From contig JAJUJC010000005.1 in the NCBI GenBank assembly GCA_029267335.1, positions 1-64,000 on the forward strand: a DNA stretch of 64,000 nt, written 5' to 3'. Both the position numbers and the translations under genes were made by a program. The notes beneath the pieces were generated by a model that saw only the letters and a list, made by a program, of their open reading frames with translations, had not been told where the DNA came from and did not search any database. Of this stretch, positions 50,401 to 59,903 are shown piece by piece. The DNA comes from Intestinibacillus massiliensis (lineage in GTDB: Bacteria; Bacillota; Clostridia; Oscillospirales; Butyricicoccaceae). How positions within the stretch are numbered: the first letter of the stretch is position 1; every line of letters begins with the position of its first letter.

Positions 50401-51732
50401 ATGGACGAACTTCTCGCGCGGCAGATGCCGCAGTCGACCGAGGCGGAACAGGCAGTCATCGGCTCCATGCTGATCGACCCCGCCTGCATCCCCGAGGTCA
50501 TCGAGCAGCTGCGGCCAGACGATTTCTATGCCGATGAAAACCGCCGCATCTTTGAAACCATCTACTCGATGTTCAACAGCGCGCTCAAGATCGACGCGGT
50601 CACCGTGCTTGAAGAACTGCGCGCGCAAGGCGCATACGACGAGGCGGGCGGGCGCGCGTATCTCATGCAGCTTATGGATGTCACGCCGACCGCCGCCAAT
50701 GTGCGCGAATACGCCAAGATCGTACGCGACAAGAGCATGCTGCGTGCGATCGCGGGCGCGGCGAGCGAAATCCAGTCCCTCGCGTTCGAGGGCGCGGGCA
50801 GCGCCGCGGACATCGCGGAGCTTGCCGAGCAGAAAATCTACAACGTGCGCCACGGACGCGAGATCAAGGGTCTGTCGCACATTAAGAACGTCATTATGGA
50901 CTTGTACGCCAAGCTCGATGAGCTCAGCCAGTCCGGCAATGACATTCCTGGCATCCCCACCGGCTTCCACGACCTCGATCACGCGCTGACCGGTCTCAAC
51001 AAGTCCGACCTCATCCTCATCGCGGCGCGTCCCGGCATGGGCAAGACCGCGTTCGCGCTCAATCTCGCGCTCAATGCCGCGAAATCCTCCAAAAAGGACG
51101 TCGTCGTGTTCCAGCTTGAAATGAGCAAGGATCAGCTCGCCGCGCGGTTTCTGTCCAACGAGGCACTCATCGAATCACAAAAACTCAAAACCGGTAACCT
51201 CGAGCAGGACGACTGGGTCAAGATCGCGCGCGCATCCAACGTGCTCGCCAAGACCCGCATCTACGTCGACGATAATCCCGCCATCACGGTCGCGGAGATC
51301 AAGGCGAAGTGCCGCCGTCTGGGTGAGGGTCTTGGACTGATCGTCATCGACTATTTGCAGCTCATGCAGTCGGGCGGGCGCCGCAACGACAACCGCACGC
51401 AGGAGGTCGCGGAGATCTCCCGCGGACTGAAGATCATGGCGAAAGAGCTCAATGTGCCGGTCGTGTGTCTGTCACAGCTTTCGCGTGCATCCGAGCAGCG
51501 CGCTGACAAGCGCCCCATGCTGTCCGACCTGCGTGAATCGGGCGCGATCGAGCAGGACGCGGACATCGTGCTCTTCATTTATCGCGATGACTACTATAAT
51601 GAGGACAGCGAGGACAAAAACGTCGCGGAGATCATCATTGCGAAAAACCGTCACGGCGCGACCGGCACGGTCAACCTGCAATGGATCGGTCAGTACACGA
51701 CATTCTCCAATCAGGACCGCATCCATGGATAA
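50401..51732 (+). CDS. dnaB: Replicative DNA helicase DnaB/DnaC
   Basis: Hexameric helicase of the replication fork. The 443-residue product has an N-terminal domain (about 5-110), the RecA-like core with Walker A ARPGMGKT and Walker B LIVIDYLQLM, and the arginine-finger region near CLSQLSRASEQRADKRP. There is no intein. The ATG at 50401 follows GGAGG by 9 nt; an ATG at 50377 has no site. It overlaps tilS by 8 nt. Confidence 0.97.
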   Translation: MDELLARQMPQSTEAEQAVIGSMLIDPACIPEVIEQLRPDDFYADENRRIFETIYSMFNSALKIDAVTVLEELRAQGAYDEAGGRAYLMQLMDVTPTAANVREYAKIVRDKSMLRAIAGAASEIQSLAFEGAGSAADIAELAEQKIYNVRHGREIKGLSHIKNVIMDLYAKLDELSQSGNDIPGIPTGFHDLDHALTGLNKSDLILIAARPGMGKTAFALNLALNAAKSSKKDVVVFQLEMSKDQLAARFLSNEALIESQKLKTGNLEQDDWVKIARASNVLAKTRIYVDDNPAITVAEIKAKCRRLGEGLGLIVIDYLQLMQSGGRRNDNRTQEVAEISRGLKIMAKELNVPVVCLSQLSRASEQRADKRPMLSDLRESGAIEQDADIVLFIYRDDYYNEDSEDKNVAEIIIAKNRHGATGTVNLQWIGQYTTFSNQDRIHG

Positions 51733-53098
51733 CGCCTTTTCCGCGCGCATCGTGCAGGCGGCGCGCGACCTGCTGTGCGCGGGCGATACCGTGCTGTGTG
51801 CGGTCTCGGGCGGCGCGGACTCGGTCGCGCTGCTGCGCGTGCTGCTCACCCTGCGCGATACGCTCGGCATTTCGCTGTGCGCCTGTCATGTGCATCACGG
51901 GCTGCGCGGCGCGGAAGCTGACCGCGACGCGGCGTTTGTACGCGATTTGTGCGCGGCGCACGGCGTGCCGTGTGAAATCGTGCAGCGTGACGTGTCTGCC
52001 TACGCCAAGGCGCACGGTCTCGGCATCGAGGAAGCCGCGCGCGTCGTGCGCTATGACGCCCTGCAAAGTGTCGCACATATACAGGGCGCGACTAAGATCG
52101 CGCTCGCGCACACGCTCGACGACAATCTTGAGACCATGCTCTTTCACCTCGCCCGCGGCACGGGCACGCGCGGTCTGGCGGGCATCCCGCCCGTGCGCGA
52201 GGCGTTCGTGCGTCCGCTGCTCGGCGTGACGCGCGCGCAGATCGAGGACTATCTGTCCGTCCTCGGGCAGCCCTATATGACCGACAGCTCGAATGCCGAC
52301 ACGGATTACACCCGCAACCGCATCCGGCACGACATTGTGCCCGTGCTGCGGCAGCTCAATCCGCGCTGCGCGCAGGCGGCGGGGCGCGCGGCGCGGCTGC
52401 TGCGCACCGACGAGGACTGTCTGTCCGCACAGGCGGCTGCGCTGCGTGATACCCTCACATTGCCCTGTGATGGCGGCGTGCTCCTGCGGTGCGACGGCCT
52501 GCGTGCGGCACATGCCGCGCTGCGCACCCGCGTGCTGCGCGGCGCACTGCGCGACGCCGGCATGCCCATGTCGGAGTGCACCGCCGACCTCATCGACCGG
52601 TTGGAAGCGCTGCTTTCCGCACGCTCCCCTTCGGCGTCTCTCGACCTGCCGGATGGTCTGACCGCTGCGCGGCGTTACGACGCGCTGTTTTTCGGGCGTG
52701 CCACTACCCATACCCCGCCGCAGGACACACCGCTGCACGCGGATGCCCCCCCGCTCCTATGGGATAACCGTGCGACATTGACGGTTTTTTACACTGATCA
52801 CGCGCAGGATTTTTACAAAACGTTCAATACTTTTTCGCTTAATTGTGATAAAATAGATGCTGACACGCTTTGCGTGCGCACGCGCCGCACCGGCGACGCC
52901 ATCCGGCTGACCGAGGGCGGCGGCTCCCGCACGCTCAAGCGCCTGATGATCGACCGCCGCATCCCGCGCGACACGCGCGATACCCTCGCGGTCATCGCGG
53001 ACAAAAACGGCGTCATTGCCGCAGAAAGCATCGGAACCGATATCGAACGCGCCGCTCAAACCGGCTGCGCGCTCATTATAAAACTGAAAGGGATTTAA
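51725..53098 (+). CDS. tilS: tRNA(Ile)-lysidine synthetase
   Basis: Modifies C34 of the AUA-reading tRNA-Ile to lysidine, so it is essential. The 457-residue product has an N-terminal PP-loop CAVSGGADSVALL, the CHVHHGLRG and HTLDDNLETMLFHLARGTG blocks, then TilS substrate-binding and C-terminal domains (SRTLKRLMIDRRIPRDTRD). Its start overlaps the dnaB stop, indicating coupling; hpt follows 6 nt later, as in many Firmicutes (tilS-hpt-ftsH). Confidence 0.96.
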   Translation: MDNAFSARIVQAARDLLCAGDTVLCAVSGGADSVALLRVLLTLRDTLGISLCACHVHHGLRGAEADRDAAFVRDLCAAHGVPCEIVQRDVSAYAKAHGLGIEEAARVVRYDALQSVAHIQGATKIALAHTLDDNLETMLFHLARGTGTRGLAGIPPVREAFVRPLLGVTRAQIEDYLSVLGQPYMTDSSNADTDYTRNRIRHDIVPVLRQLNPRCAQAAGRAARLLRTDEDCLSAQAAALRDTLTLPCDGGVLLRCDGLRAAHAALRTRVLRGALRDAGMPMSECTADLIDRLEALLSARSPSASLDLPDGLTAARRYDALFFGRATTHTPPQDTPLHADAPPLLWDNRATLTVFYTDHAQDFYKTFNTFSLNCDKIDADTLCVRTRRTGDAIRLTEGGGSRTLKRLMIDRRIPRDTRDTLAVIADKNGVIAAESIGTDIERAAQTGCALIIKLKGI

Positions 53099-53104
53099 AA
53101 AGTT

Positions 53105-53647
53105 ATGAAGCAAGACATTCTCGAGGTACTGTTTACAGAGGAGCAGCTGCGTGAAAAGGTCGCGGAGCTGGGCGCACGCATCACCGCAGACTATCAGGGC
53201 AAAAACCCGCTGATCGTCAGCGTGCTCAAGGGCTCTTACGTATTCATGGCGGACCTGACCCGCCAGATCGACACCAAGTGCAACATCGACTTCATGGTCG
53301 TGTCGAGCTACGGCAGCGGCACCAAGACCTCGGGCGAGGTGCAGATCATCAAGGACATCGGCAGCAAGATCGAGGGGCGCGACCTCATCATCGTCGAGGA
53401 CATCCTCGACAGCGGCGTCACGCTGAGCTACCTCATGAAGATCCTGCAGGCGCGCGGCGTCAATTCCATCCGCCTGTGCACCCTGCTGTCCAAGCCCGAA
53501 CGCCGCAAGATCGACGTACCGATCGACTATCTCGGCTTTGAAGTGCCGGATGAGTTCGTCGTCGGCTACGGTCTGGACTATGACGAAACCTACCGCAATC
53601 TGCCCTACATCGGCATCCTTAAGCCCGAGGTGTACGGCGGTAAATAA
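53105..53647 (+). CDS. hpt: Hypoxanthine phosphoribosyltransferase
   Basis: Purine salvage enzyme converting hypoxanthine or guanine with PRPP to IMP or GMP. The 180-residue product has the PRPP-binding loop IIVEDILDSGVTL, LKGSYVFMADL near the N-terminus and VGYGLDYDETYRNLPYIG near the C-terminus. It lies between tilS and ftsH. Confidence 0.97.
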   Translation: MKQDILEVLFTEEQLREKVAELGARITADYQGKNPLIVSVLKGSYVFMADLTRQIDTKCNIDFMVVSSYGSGTKTSGEVQIIKDIGSKIEGRDLIIVEDILDSGVTLSYLMKILQARGVNSIRLCTLLSKPERRKIDVPIDYLGFEVPDEFVVGYGLDYDETYRNLPYIGILKPEVYGGK

Positions 53648-53674
53648 TTCCCCAACGAAAGGTGTGATACACGC

Positions 53675-55591
53675 TTGAAAGGCAAAATGAGAGGCCTCGG
53701 CCTTTATCTGGTGATCCTTTTGGTGCTGTTGACCGCGGTCAGCGTCGTGCTGGGGCAGACGCAGACCGGCACGGAAGCGGTCAAGTACAGTGATGTCGTG
53801 GGCTATTTCCAGAACGAAAAGGTCACGTCGTTCGAAATGGACAACGATACGGTCAAGCTCAAGCTCAAAACCGGCGAACAGGTGCAGTACCAGCTCGCAG
53901 GCGATCTGGGGCGGAGCATTTTCTACAACGATCTGGGCAATACCATCTACGAGCAGAAAAAAGCGGGTATCCTGACGGATTATGAATATAAGACGCAGCA
54001 GATCCCGTGGTGGATGAATTTCCTGCCCTATCTCGTGCTCATCGGTCTGCTGCTCGTGTTCTGGTATTTCATGATGAACAAGCAGGGCGGCGGAGGCGGC
54101 AATCCCATGCAGTTCGGCAAAGCACGCGCCAAGCTTGCGACCGATGACCGCCGCAAGGTCACCTTCGGGGACGTTGCCGGTGCAGACGAGGAAAAGGCGG
54201 AATTGCAGGAGATCGTCGAATTTCTCAAGAACCCGCAGAAGTTCATGGAGATCGGTGCGCGCATCCCCAAGGGTGTGCTGCTCGTCGGCCCTCCCGGCAC
54301 GGGTAAGACCCTGATCGCACGCGCGGTCGCGGGCGAAGCCGGCGTGCCCTTCCTGTCGATTTCCGGTTCCGACTTTGTCGAGCTGTATGTCGGCGTAGGC
54401 GCAAGCCGCGTGCGCGACCTGTTCGAGCAGGCGAAGAAAAACGCGCCTGCGATCGTCTTTATTGACGAGATCGACGCGGTTGGCCGTCAGCGCGGCGCAG
54501 GTCTCGGCGGCGGTCATGACGAGCGCGAGCAGACGCTCAACCAGCTGCTCGTCGAAATGGACGGCTTCGGCGCGAACGAAGGCGTCATCATCATCGCGGC
54601 GACCAACCGTCCCGACATCCTCGACCGCGCACTGCTGCGTCCGGGTCGTTTCGACCGTCAGGTCTATGTCGGCGCACCCGATGTCAAGGGTCGTGAAGCG
54701 ATCCTGCGCATCCACGCACGCAACAAGCAGTTCGAGCCGGACGTCAAGTTCGACGAGATCGCCAAGACCACGGCGGGCTTCACCGGCGCGGATCTGGAAA
54801 ACCTGCTGAACGAGGCCGCTCTGCTCGCAGCGCGCCGCAACAAGAAGTTCATCACGCAGGAAGAGATCGAGCAGGCGCTGCTCAAGGTGGTCATGGGCGT
54901 GGAAAAGAAGAGCCACATCATCACCGAGAACGACAAAAAGCTGACCGCTTATCACGAAGCCGGTCACGCGCTGTGCTTTAAGCTGCTGCCGACACAGGAT
55001 CCCGTGCACCATGTCACGATCATCCCCCGTTCCTCGGGCGCAGGCGGCTTTACCATGCCCATGCCCATGGAGGACAAATCCTATCGCACGCGCACCTATA
55101 TGCAGGAATACCTTGTGGTGTGCCTGGGCGGCCGCGTTGCAGAAGCGCTCGTGCTCGGCGATATTTCGACCGGTGCATCGGGCGACATCCAGCAGGTGAC
55201 CAATATGGCGCGCTCCATGGTCATGACCTACGGCATGAGCGATAAGATCGGCCCGATCGACTACGGCTCGGATTCCGGCGAGGTGTTCCTCGGCCGCGAG
55301 TTTGCCGCAGGCAAGGCATATTCCGAGGTCAAGGCCGCGGAGATCGACGACGAGATCCATCGCATTATCCACGAGGCGTATGTCTCGTGCGATGCGCTCA
55401 TCCGCACCCATATGGAGGAGCTGCACCGCGTTGCAGAATACCTTATTCGCAATGAGACCATGGACGGCGAAACCTTTGAAAAGGTCTTTGCAGGCGAGGA
55501 AGTCGCTGACAAGACCGTAGGGATCGATCTCACGATCGAATCCGCCCCCATGCAGGACGCACCCACACAGCATCCAGAACCCAACGCATAA
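53675..55591 (+). CDS. ftsH: ATP-dependent zinc metalloprotease FtsH
   Basis: Membrane-anchored AAA+ protease for quality control of membrane and regulatory proteins. The 638-residue product has two membrane helices (about 7-27 and 113-131) flanking a short external domain, then the AAA+ module with [20 protein letters not shown], the second region ATNRPDILD and the sensor arginine RPGRFDR. The M41 protease domain has HEAGH and a downstream Asp in YGMSDKIG. The start is TTG at 53675 behind AAAGGTG; an ATG four codons later is an alternative. Confidence 0.97.
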   Translation: MKGKMRGLGLYLVILLVLLTAVSVVLGQTQTGTEAVKYSDVVGYFQNEKVTSFEMDNDTVKLKLKTGEQVQYQLAGDLGRSIFYNDLGNTIYEQKKAGILTDYEYKTQQIPWWMNFLPYLVLIGLLLVFWYFMMNKQGGGGGNPMQFGKARAKLATDDRRKVTFGDVAGADEEKAELQEIVEFLKNPQKFMEIGARIPKGVLLVGPPGTGKTLIARAVAGEAGVPFLSISGSDFVELYVGVGASRVRDLFEQAKKNAPAIVFIDEIDAVGRQRGAGLGGGHDEREQTLNQLLVEMDGFGANEGVIIIAATNRPDILDRALLRPGRFDRQVYVGAPDVKGREAILRIHARNKQFEPDVKFDEIAKTTAGFTGADLENLLNEAALLAARRNKKFITQEEIEQALLKVVMGVEKKSHIITENDKKLTAYHEAGHALCFKLLPTQDPVHHVTIIPRSSGAGGFTMPMPMEDKSYRTRTYMQEYLVVCLGGRVAEALVLGDISTGASGDIQQVTNMARSMVMTYGMSDKIGPIDYGSDSGEVFLGREFAAGKAYSEVKAAEIDDEIHRIIHEAYVSCDALIRTHMEELHRVAEYLIRNETMDGETFEKVFAGEEVADKTVGIDLTIESAPMQDAPTQHPEPNA

Positions 55592-55634
55592 ATAATAAAA
55601 AGCCCGCAGGTATAACCTGCGGGCTTTTTATTAT
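55592..55634. terminator. Bidirectional terminator between ftsH and the symporter gene
   Basis: A perfect 20-bp stem with GC-rich core GCCCGCAGGT/ACCTGCGGGC, A/T flanks and loop ATA. It serves both convergent genes. Confidence 0.93.
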
Positions 55635-55641
55635 AGGCGCA

Positions 55642-56967
55642 TCAGCCGATGCCGCCCGGAATGACAAAACTGCAAATGACGACCGCCGCCGCGAGCAGCA
55701 CATAGACATACTTCGCGAGGAAGCCGAACGCGCGGCTGAGCGGCTTCGTGCGGCCGTTCATCAGCTCTGCGCGGATGGCGGGCACGCCAAGCACCCAATA
55801 GATCATGACCGCGCCCAGAATCGCGCCGATCGGCACGACATAGATCGTGATAATGTCCATCCAACGTCCCATGAGCGGTTCGTATTCGATGAACAGACCG
55901 ACTGCAAGCGTCGCCGCACCGGTCAGCACCACCGCCGTGCGCCGCTTGAGCCCCAGACGGCTCTGCGCTGCCTCCGATACGACTTCGAGCATGTTGGCCA
56001 GCGAAGTGATGCCCGCAAACAGCACCGAAACAAAGAACAGGAACGCAAACACGCGACCGGCAGGCATCTGCTGGAACACACGCGGCAGCGTGATAAACAG
56101 CAGCTTGGGGCCTGCCTGCGGGTCAAGCCCGAAGGCAAACACGGCGGGCAGGATGGCGAAGCCCGCAAGCATCGCTGCACAGGTGTCGAGCACCGCGGTC
56201 ATGACCGACGAGTGCACCACATCCTCCTTGCGGCTGAGATAGCTGCCGTAGATGATCATGCCCGAACCCGTGACCGAAAGCGAGAAGAACGCCTGTCCCA
56301 TCGCCATGATCCACGTTTTCAGGTTAAAGAGCGCCTCCCAATGCGGCACGAGCAGGTACTTGTAGCCCTCCGCCGCGCCGGGCAGGAAGGCAACGCGCAC
56401 TGCAATGACGATAAACAGGACGAAAAATGCGGGCATCATGACCTTATTGATCTTTTCGATGCCGCCGGATACGCCGCCGATCAGGATGAACACGGTCAGC
56501 AGCACGACGATCACATGCCACGGCACACTGCTCAGATGATGATCGGTCATTTGGTTGAAGAATACTTCCGGCTCGGTCGACATGAGTGAACCGGTCAGCG
56601 CGCCTGCCGCGCCGCGCACGACCCAACCTACGATGATGGCATAGCCGATGGCGATGCCGAGCGAGCCGAACAGCGGGATCGCGCCGAGCACCGAGCCGCC
56701 GCGCTTGCCGCGCGCGCACATCGCATATTCATAGGAACCGATCGGCCCCGTGCCGGTCAGCCGTCCGAACGCGAACTCACCCGACAGTCCGACATAGCCG
56801 AACAGCGCGACAAACAGCAGATAAGGGATCAAAAACGCCGCACCGCCGTACTGACCGACGCGATACGGGAACAGCCAGATGTTGCCCATGCCGACTGCGG
56901 AACCGACCGCGGCAAGCACAAATCCGATCTTGCTGGAAAACGTGCCATTTTTAGGAGCATGCTGCAT
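55642..56967 (-). CDS. Sodium-dependent transporter, NSS/SNF family
   Basis: Predicted Na+-coupled amino-acid symporter of the neurotransmitter:sodium symporter family (LeuT fold). The 441-residue product has TM1 with the unwound substrate/Na+ segment AAVGSAVGMGNIWLFPY, a QYGGAAFLIPYLLF TM2 start, and about 12 helices in total. The start at 56967 has GGAGG 6 nt upstream; the frame continues further upstream but without support. The substrate cannot be told. It is divergent from the threonine operon with a shared 285-bp control region. Confidence 0.92.
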   Translation of the reverse strand: MQHAPKNGTFSSKIGFVLAAVGSAVGMGNIWLFPYRVGQYGGAAFLIPYLLFVALFGYVGLSGEFAFGRLTGTGPIGSYEYAMCARGKRGGSVLGAIPLFGSLGIAIGYAIIVGWVVRGAAGALTGSLMSTEPEVFFNQMTDHHLSSVPWHVIVVLLTVFILIGGVSGGIEKINKVMMPAFFVLFIVIAVRVAFLPGAAEGYKYLLVPHWEALFNLKTWIMAMGQAFFSLSVTGSGMIIYGSYLSRKEDVVHSSVMTAVLDTCAAMLAGFAILPAVFAFGLDPQAGPKLLFITLPRVFQQMPAGRVFAFLFFVSVLFAGITSLANMLEVVSEAAQSRLGLKRRTAVVLTGAATLAVGLFIEYEPLMGRWMDIITIYVVPIGAILGAVMIYWVLGVPAIRAELMNGRTKPLSRAFGFLAKYVYVLLAAAVVICSFVIPGGIG

Positions 56968-57016
56968 AAAAAACCTCCGGTGGTGGTTAATTTTCAAAAT
57001 GAAAGCACCGTTTGAT

Positions 57017-57045
57017 AGTATATCATGAAAGTGTCGAAAGAACAA
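57017..57045 (-). promoter_or_regulatory. Promoter of the symporter gene
   Basis: On the minus strand TTGTTC (57040-57045), a 17-bp spacer and TATACT (57017-57022), about 50 nt before the start. Confidence 0.7.
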
Positions 57046-57082
57046 GTAAAACCGCGTCCGCTGTACATGGACGCTTGTCTTT

Positions 57083-57104
57083 GTACGCAAAAAGCGCTTT
57101 GTAC
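57083..57104. promoter_or_regulatory. Possible operator between divergent promoters
   Basis: Two TTTGTAC-type elements with GTAC at 57083 and 57101, 18 bp apart, flank the palindrome AAAGCGCTTT (57091-57100). Another TGTAC lies at 57063-57067 and one more at 57233-57237. The cluster sits upstream of both promoters and could bind the ACT-domain regulator encoded next door. This is inference from layout only. Confidence 0.3.
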
Positions 57105-57180
57105 AGTTTGCCATTCTTTTCAAAATGTCAACATGCACAAAGATACCTCCCAAAACCCGTGCATTTCATGGATTATTCCC

Positions 57181-57209
57181 TTGCATGCCCGCAGGGAATG
57201 TGGTATGCT
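57181..57209 (+). promoter_or_regulatory. Promoter of the threonine operon
   Basis: TTGCAT (57181-57186), a 17-bp spacer and TATGCT (57204-57209), 44 nt before the first start codon. Confidence 0.75.
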
Positions 57210-57253
57210 ATAGAGGCATTGCAAAGACAGATGTACACGGTAGGAGGACACGC

Positions 57254-57697
57254 GTGAATACACAACCAAAATATTACCTGGTCGAGCGCACGCTTCTGCC
57301 CGAGGTTTTCCAGAAGGTCGTCGAAGCGAATACCGCACTCAAGACCGGACAATGCCGCACGGCGGCGGAAGCGGCAGCCAGCGTCGGACTGTCGCGCAGC
57401 GCGTTTTACAAGTACAAGGACGGCATTCGTCCCTTTTTCGAGGTGACGACCGACCGCATCGTGACGTTCCACCTCATGCTGAGCGACAAAGCCGGCGTGT
57501 TGTCGAACATTCTCGGGCTGTTTGCCCGCTCGGGTGCGAACCTGCTGACGATCAACCAATCCATCCCGATGAGCGGACAGGCGTCGGTCACGATCGCCGC
57601 ACGCACGGACAGCATGAACTGCTCGGTCGAAACGCTTATGACACGCGTCGAGGCGCTCGACGGCGTGCTGCGGATCGAAATACTCGCTTCGGAATAG
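57254..57697 (+). CDS. ACT-domain regulatory protein (PheB/ThrR type)
   Basis: The 147-residue protein has an N-terminal helical region containing a helix-turn-helix-like stretch (TAAEAAASVGLSRSAFYKYK, about 38-57) and a C-terminal ACT domain (about 70-145) beginning VTFHLMLSDKAGVLSNIL. Proteins of this type precede phe or hom/thr genes in Firmicutes; one Bacillus member is described as a repressor of threonine biosynthesis. The start is GTG at 57254 with AGGAGG 7 nt upstream. It lies 26 nt upstream of hom, so feedback by an amino acid through the ACT domain is likely. Confidence 0.87.
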   Translation: MNTQPKYYLVERTLLPEVFQKVVEANTALKTGQCRTAAEAAASVGLSRSAFYKYKDGIRPFFEVTTDRIVTFHLMLSDKAGVLSNILGLFARSGANLLTINQSIPMSGQASVTIAARTDSMNCSVETLMTRVEALDGVLRIEILASE

Positions 57698-57723
57698 AAT
57701 AGAACCTGTGGAGGATGAATGAT

Positions 57724-58932
57724 ATGATCAAAGTTGCAATCATGGGACACGGCACGGTCGGCTCGGGCGTTTACGAAGTATTTCAGATGAACGCCGACAA
57801 GATCGCCCGCGCGCTCGGCGAGCCAGTCGAAGTTAAATATGTGCTCGATCTGCGCGATTTTTCGCAGCTGTCCTATGCCGATAAATTCGTGAAGGACTTC
57901 ACGGTGCTCGAAAACGACCCGGAGATCTCGGTCGTCGCGGAGGTCATGGGCGGCGTCGGCGCGGCGTTCGAGTTCACCAAGCGCCTGCTGTGCGCAGGCA
58001 AGAGCGTGTGCACCTCCAACAAGGAGCTGGTCGCGATGCACGGTGAGGAGCTGCTCGCCATCGCCCGCGAGCACAACGTCGGCTACATGTTTGAAGCCTC
58101 GGTCGGCGGCGGCATCCCGCTCATCCGCCCCATGCTCCAGTGCCTCGCGGGCAATGAGATCGTGGAAATCTGCGGTATCCTCAACGGTACCACCAACTAT
58201 ATCCTGACCCAGATGATCCACAGCGGCGTGTCCTTTGAGGATGCGCTGCGCCAGGCGCAGGAAAACGGCTACGCGGAAAAAGATCCGACTGCCGATGTCG
58301 AGGGACACGACGCGTGCCGCAAGATCTGCATTCTGTCCGACATCGCGTTCGGTGACAAGTTCGACCCTGAGGAGGTCGAGTGCGAGGGCATCACGAAGAT
58401 CACACTGCGCGACGTTGCCGCCGCCGACAAGCTCGGCTGCGCCATCAAGCTGATCGGCCGCGCGGTGCGCTGCGACGACGGCACGGCATACGCGTTCGTC
58501 GCGCCCCATCTCGTGCCCAAGTCCAACCTGCTCGCCTCGGTCGAGGACGTGTTTAACGCGGTCATGATCGACGGCAACGCGACGGGCGACGTCATGTTCT
58601 ATGGCAAGGGCGCGGGCAAGCTCGCGACCGCCTCCGCCGTCGTTGCGGATATGATGGACTGCGCGTTCCACAAGGATCGCCGCCGCCAGATCTTCTGGGG
58701 CGACGGTTCGCAGCACCTGCTGCGCCCGCTCGATACGTTTGAATCGCGCTGGTATGTGCGCTTCTCGGGCGCAAAGAGCGATCTCGAGGCGTTCCTGCCG
58801 GTCGACAGCGTGACCGACCGCGGGGATGAGGTCGTCGCGGTCACACGCCGCTGCGCGACCGCCGAGCTGCGCCGCCGTCTGGCGCTGCTCGCAGAAAAAG
58901 GCACGATTGCAAACGCGATGCGTATGCTGTAA
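57724..58932 (+). CDS. hom: Homoserine dehydrogenase
   Basis: Reduces aspartate semialdehyde to homoserine, the branch point to threonine and methionine. The 402-residue product has an N-terminal NAD(P) site AIMGHGTVGSGVYEVF, the catalytic core with NGTTNYILTQM, EKDPTADVEGHDACRK, the catalytic lysine region DAAFGDKFDPEE-like, and a C-terminal ACT domain (about 325-402; WYVRFSG) for threonine feedback. The ATG at 57724 is spaced 9 nt from GGAGG; the ATG at 57715 abuts it and is rejected. Confidence 0.96.
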   Translation: MIKVAIMGHGTVGSGVYEVFQMNADKIARALGEPVEVKYVLDLRDFSQLSYADKFVKDFTVLENDPEISVVAEVMGGVGAAFEFTKRLLCAGKSVCTSNKELVAMHGEELLAIAREHNVGYMFEASVGGGIPLIRPMLQCLAGNEIVEICGILNGTTNYILTQMIHSGVSFEDALRQAQENGYAEKDPTADVEGHDACRKICILSDIAFGDKFDPEEVECEGITKITLRDVAAADKLGCAIKLIGRAVRCDDGTAYAFVAPHLVPKSNLLASVEDVFNAVMIDGNATGDVMFYGKGAGKLATASAVVADMMDCAFHKDRRRQIFWGDGSQHLLRPLDTFESRWYVRFSGAKSDLEAFLPVDSVTDRGDEVVAVTRRCATAELRRRLALLAEKGTIANAMRML

Positions 58933-58949
58933 ATAAAGGGGAACAGATC

Positions 58950-59840
58950 ATGGTAAAAGTAACGGTTCCGGCGACCAGCGCCAACATGGGCTCGGGGTAT
59001 GACAGCATCGGCATCGCCCTTGACCTGTACAACACGATCACCTTCGAGGAGAGCGACCGCATCGACATTTCCGATGTGTCGGGCGCGGATATTCCGAAAG
59101 ATGAAAATAATCTGATTTACCAATGTGCAAAAAAGGTGTATGATATTTGTGGCAAATCGCTCTCCGGACTGAAAATCGTCGAGGACTGCGCGATCCCGCA
59201 GACACGCGGACTGGGTTCGTCCTCCGCGTGCACGGTCGCAGGCATTCTGGGCGCAAACGCGCTGCTCGGCGGCCCGTTGGACGAGCAGAACGTGCTCGAT
59301 CTCGCCGCGTCGATCGAGGGGCATCCCGACAACTCGACCCCCGCGATCCTAGGCGGCTTCTGCGTCGCCCTGCTCGAGTACGGCAAGGTATGGAGCGTGC
59401 GCGTGCCGATGAACGGCAAGGTCGATTTTATCACGTTCATCCCGAATTTCGAGCTGTCGACCGAAAAAGCGCGCGGTGTGCTCCCCAAGACCGTCGCGCA
59501 TCACGACGCGGTCTTTAACCTGTCGCGCGCCGCGCTGCTCGCGGGTTCGCTGACGACGGGCAAGCTCGAAAATCTCGGCGTCGCAGTCGGTGACTGTCTG
59601 CATCAGCCCTACCGCTTCGACCTCATCCCGAACGGGCGCGATGTCGTGCACGCGGCAAAGGCAATGGGCGCGCTGGGCGCGTTCATCTCGGGCGCAGGTC
59701 CGTCCATCATCGCGATCGTCGACGCGCACGACAAGACCTATCTGTCCCGCGCGCAGATGTATTGCCAGCAGAATTTTCCGGCGTGGACACCCATCTGCCT
59801 GCACTGCGACGAGACCGGCGCACGCGCGGAGATCATCTGA
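58950..59840 (+). CDS. thrB: Homoserine kinase
   Basis: GHMP kinase phosphorylating homoserine on the way to threonine. The 296-residue product has the N-terminal VTVPATSANMGSGYDSIGIALD, the ATP loop QTRGLGSSSACTVAG and the C-terminal GAFISGAGPSIIAIV. It starts 17 nt after hom. thrC is not in this operon within the window. Confidence 0.96.
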   Translation: MVKVTVPATSANMGSGYDSIGIALDLYNTITFEESDRIDISDVSGADIPKDENNLIYQCAKKVYDICGKSLSGLKIVEDCAIPQTRGLGSSSACTVAGILGANALLGGPLDEQNVLDLAASIEGHPDNSTPAILGGFCVALLEYGKVWSVRVPMNGKVDFITFIPNFELSTEKARGVLPKTVAHHDAVFNLSRAALLAGSLTTGKLENLGVAVGDCLHQPYRFDLIPNGRDVVHAAKAMGALGAFISGAGPSIIAIVDAHDKTYLSRAQMYCQQNFPAWTPICLHCDETGARAEII

Positions 59841-59903
59841 CGGGGCTATCACGGATACACAAGGCGAACTCTCTGGTTCGTTGAAGGAGGATAAAAGGTT
59901 ACT

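Noticed and set aside
52757-55573. 938-codon minus-strand open frame antisense to hpt and ftsH
   Set aside because: The sense strand encodes FtsH and HPRT with all motifs; the antisense frame spans both and the tilS end.
59841-59903. Lysine riboswitch before lysC
   Set aside because: Only 63 nt separate thrB and lysC, too short for the L-box aptamer, and only a small CGAAC/GTTCG stem is present.
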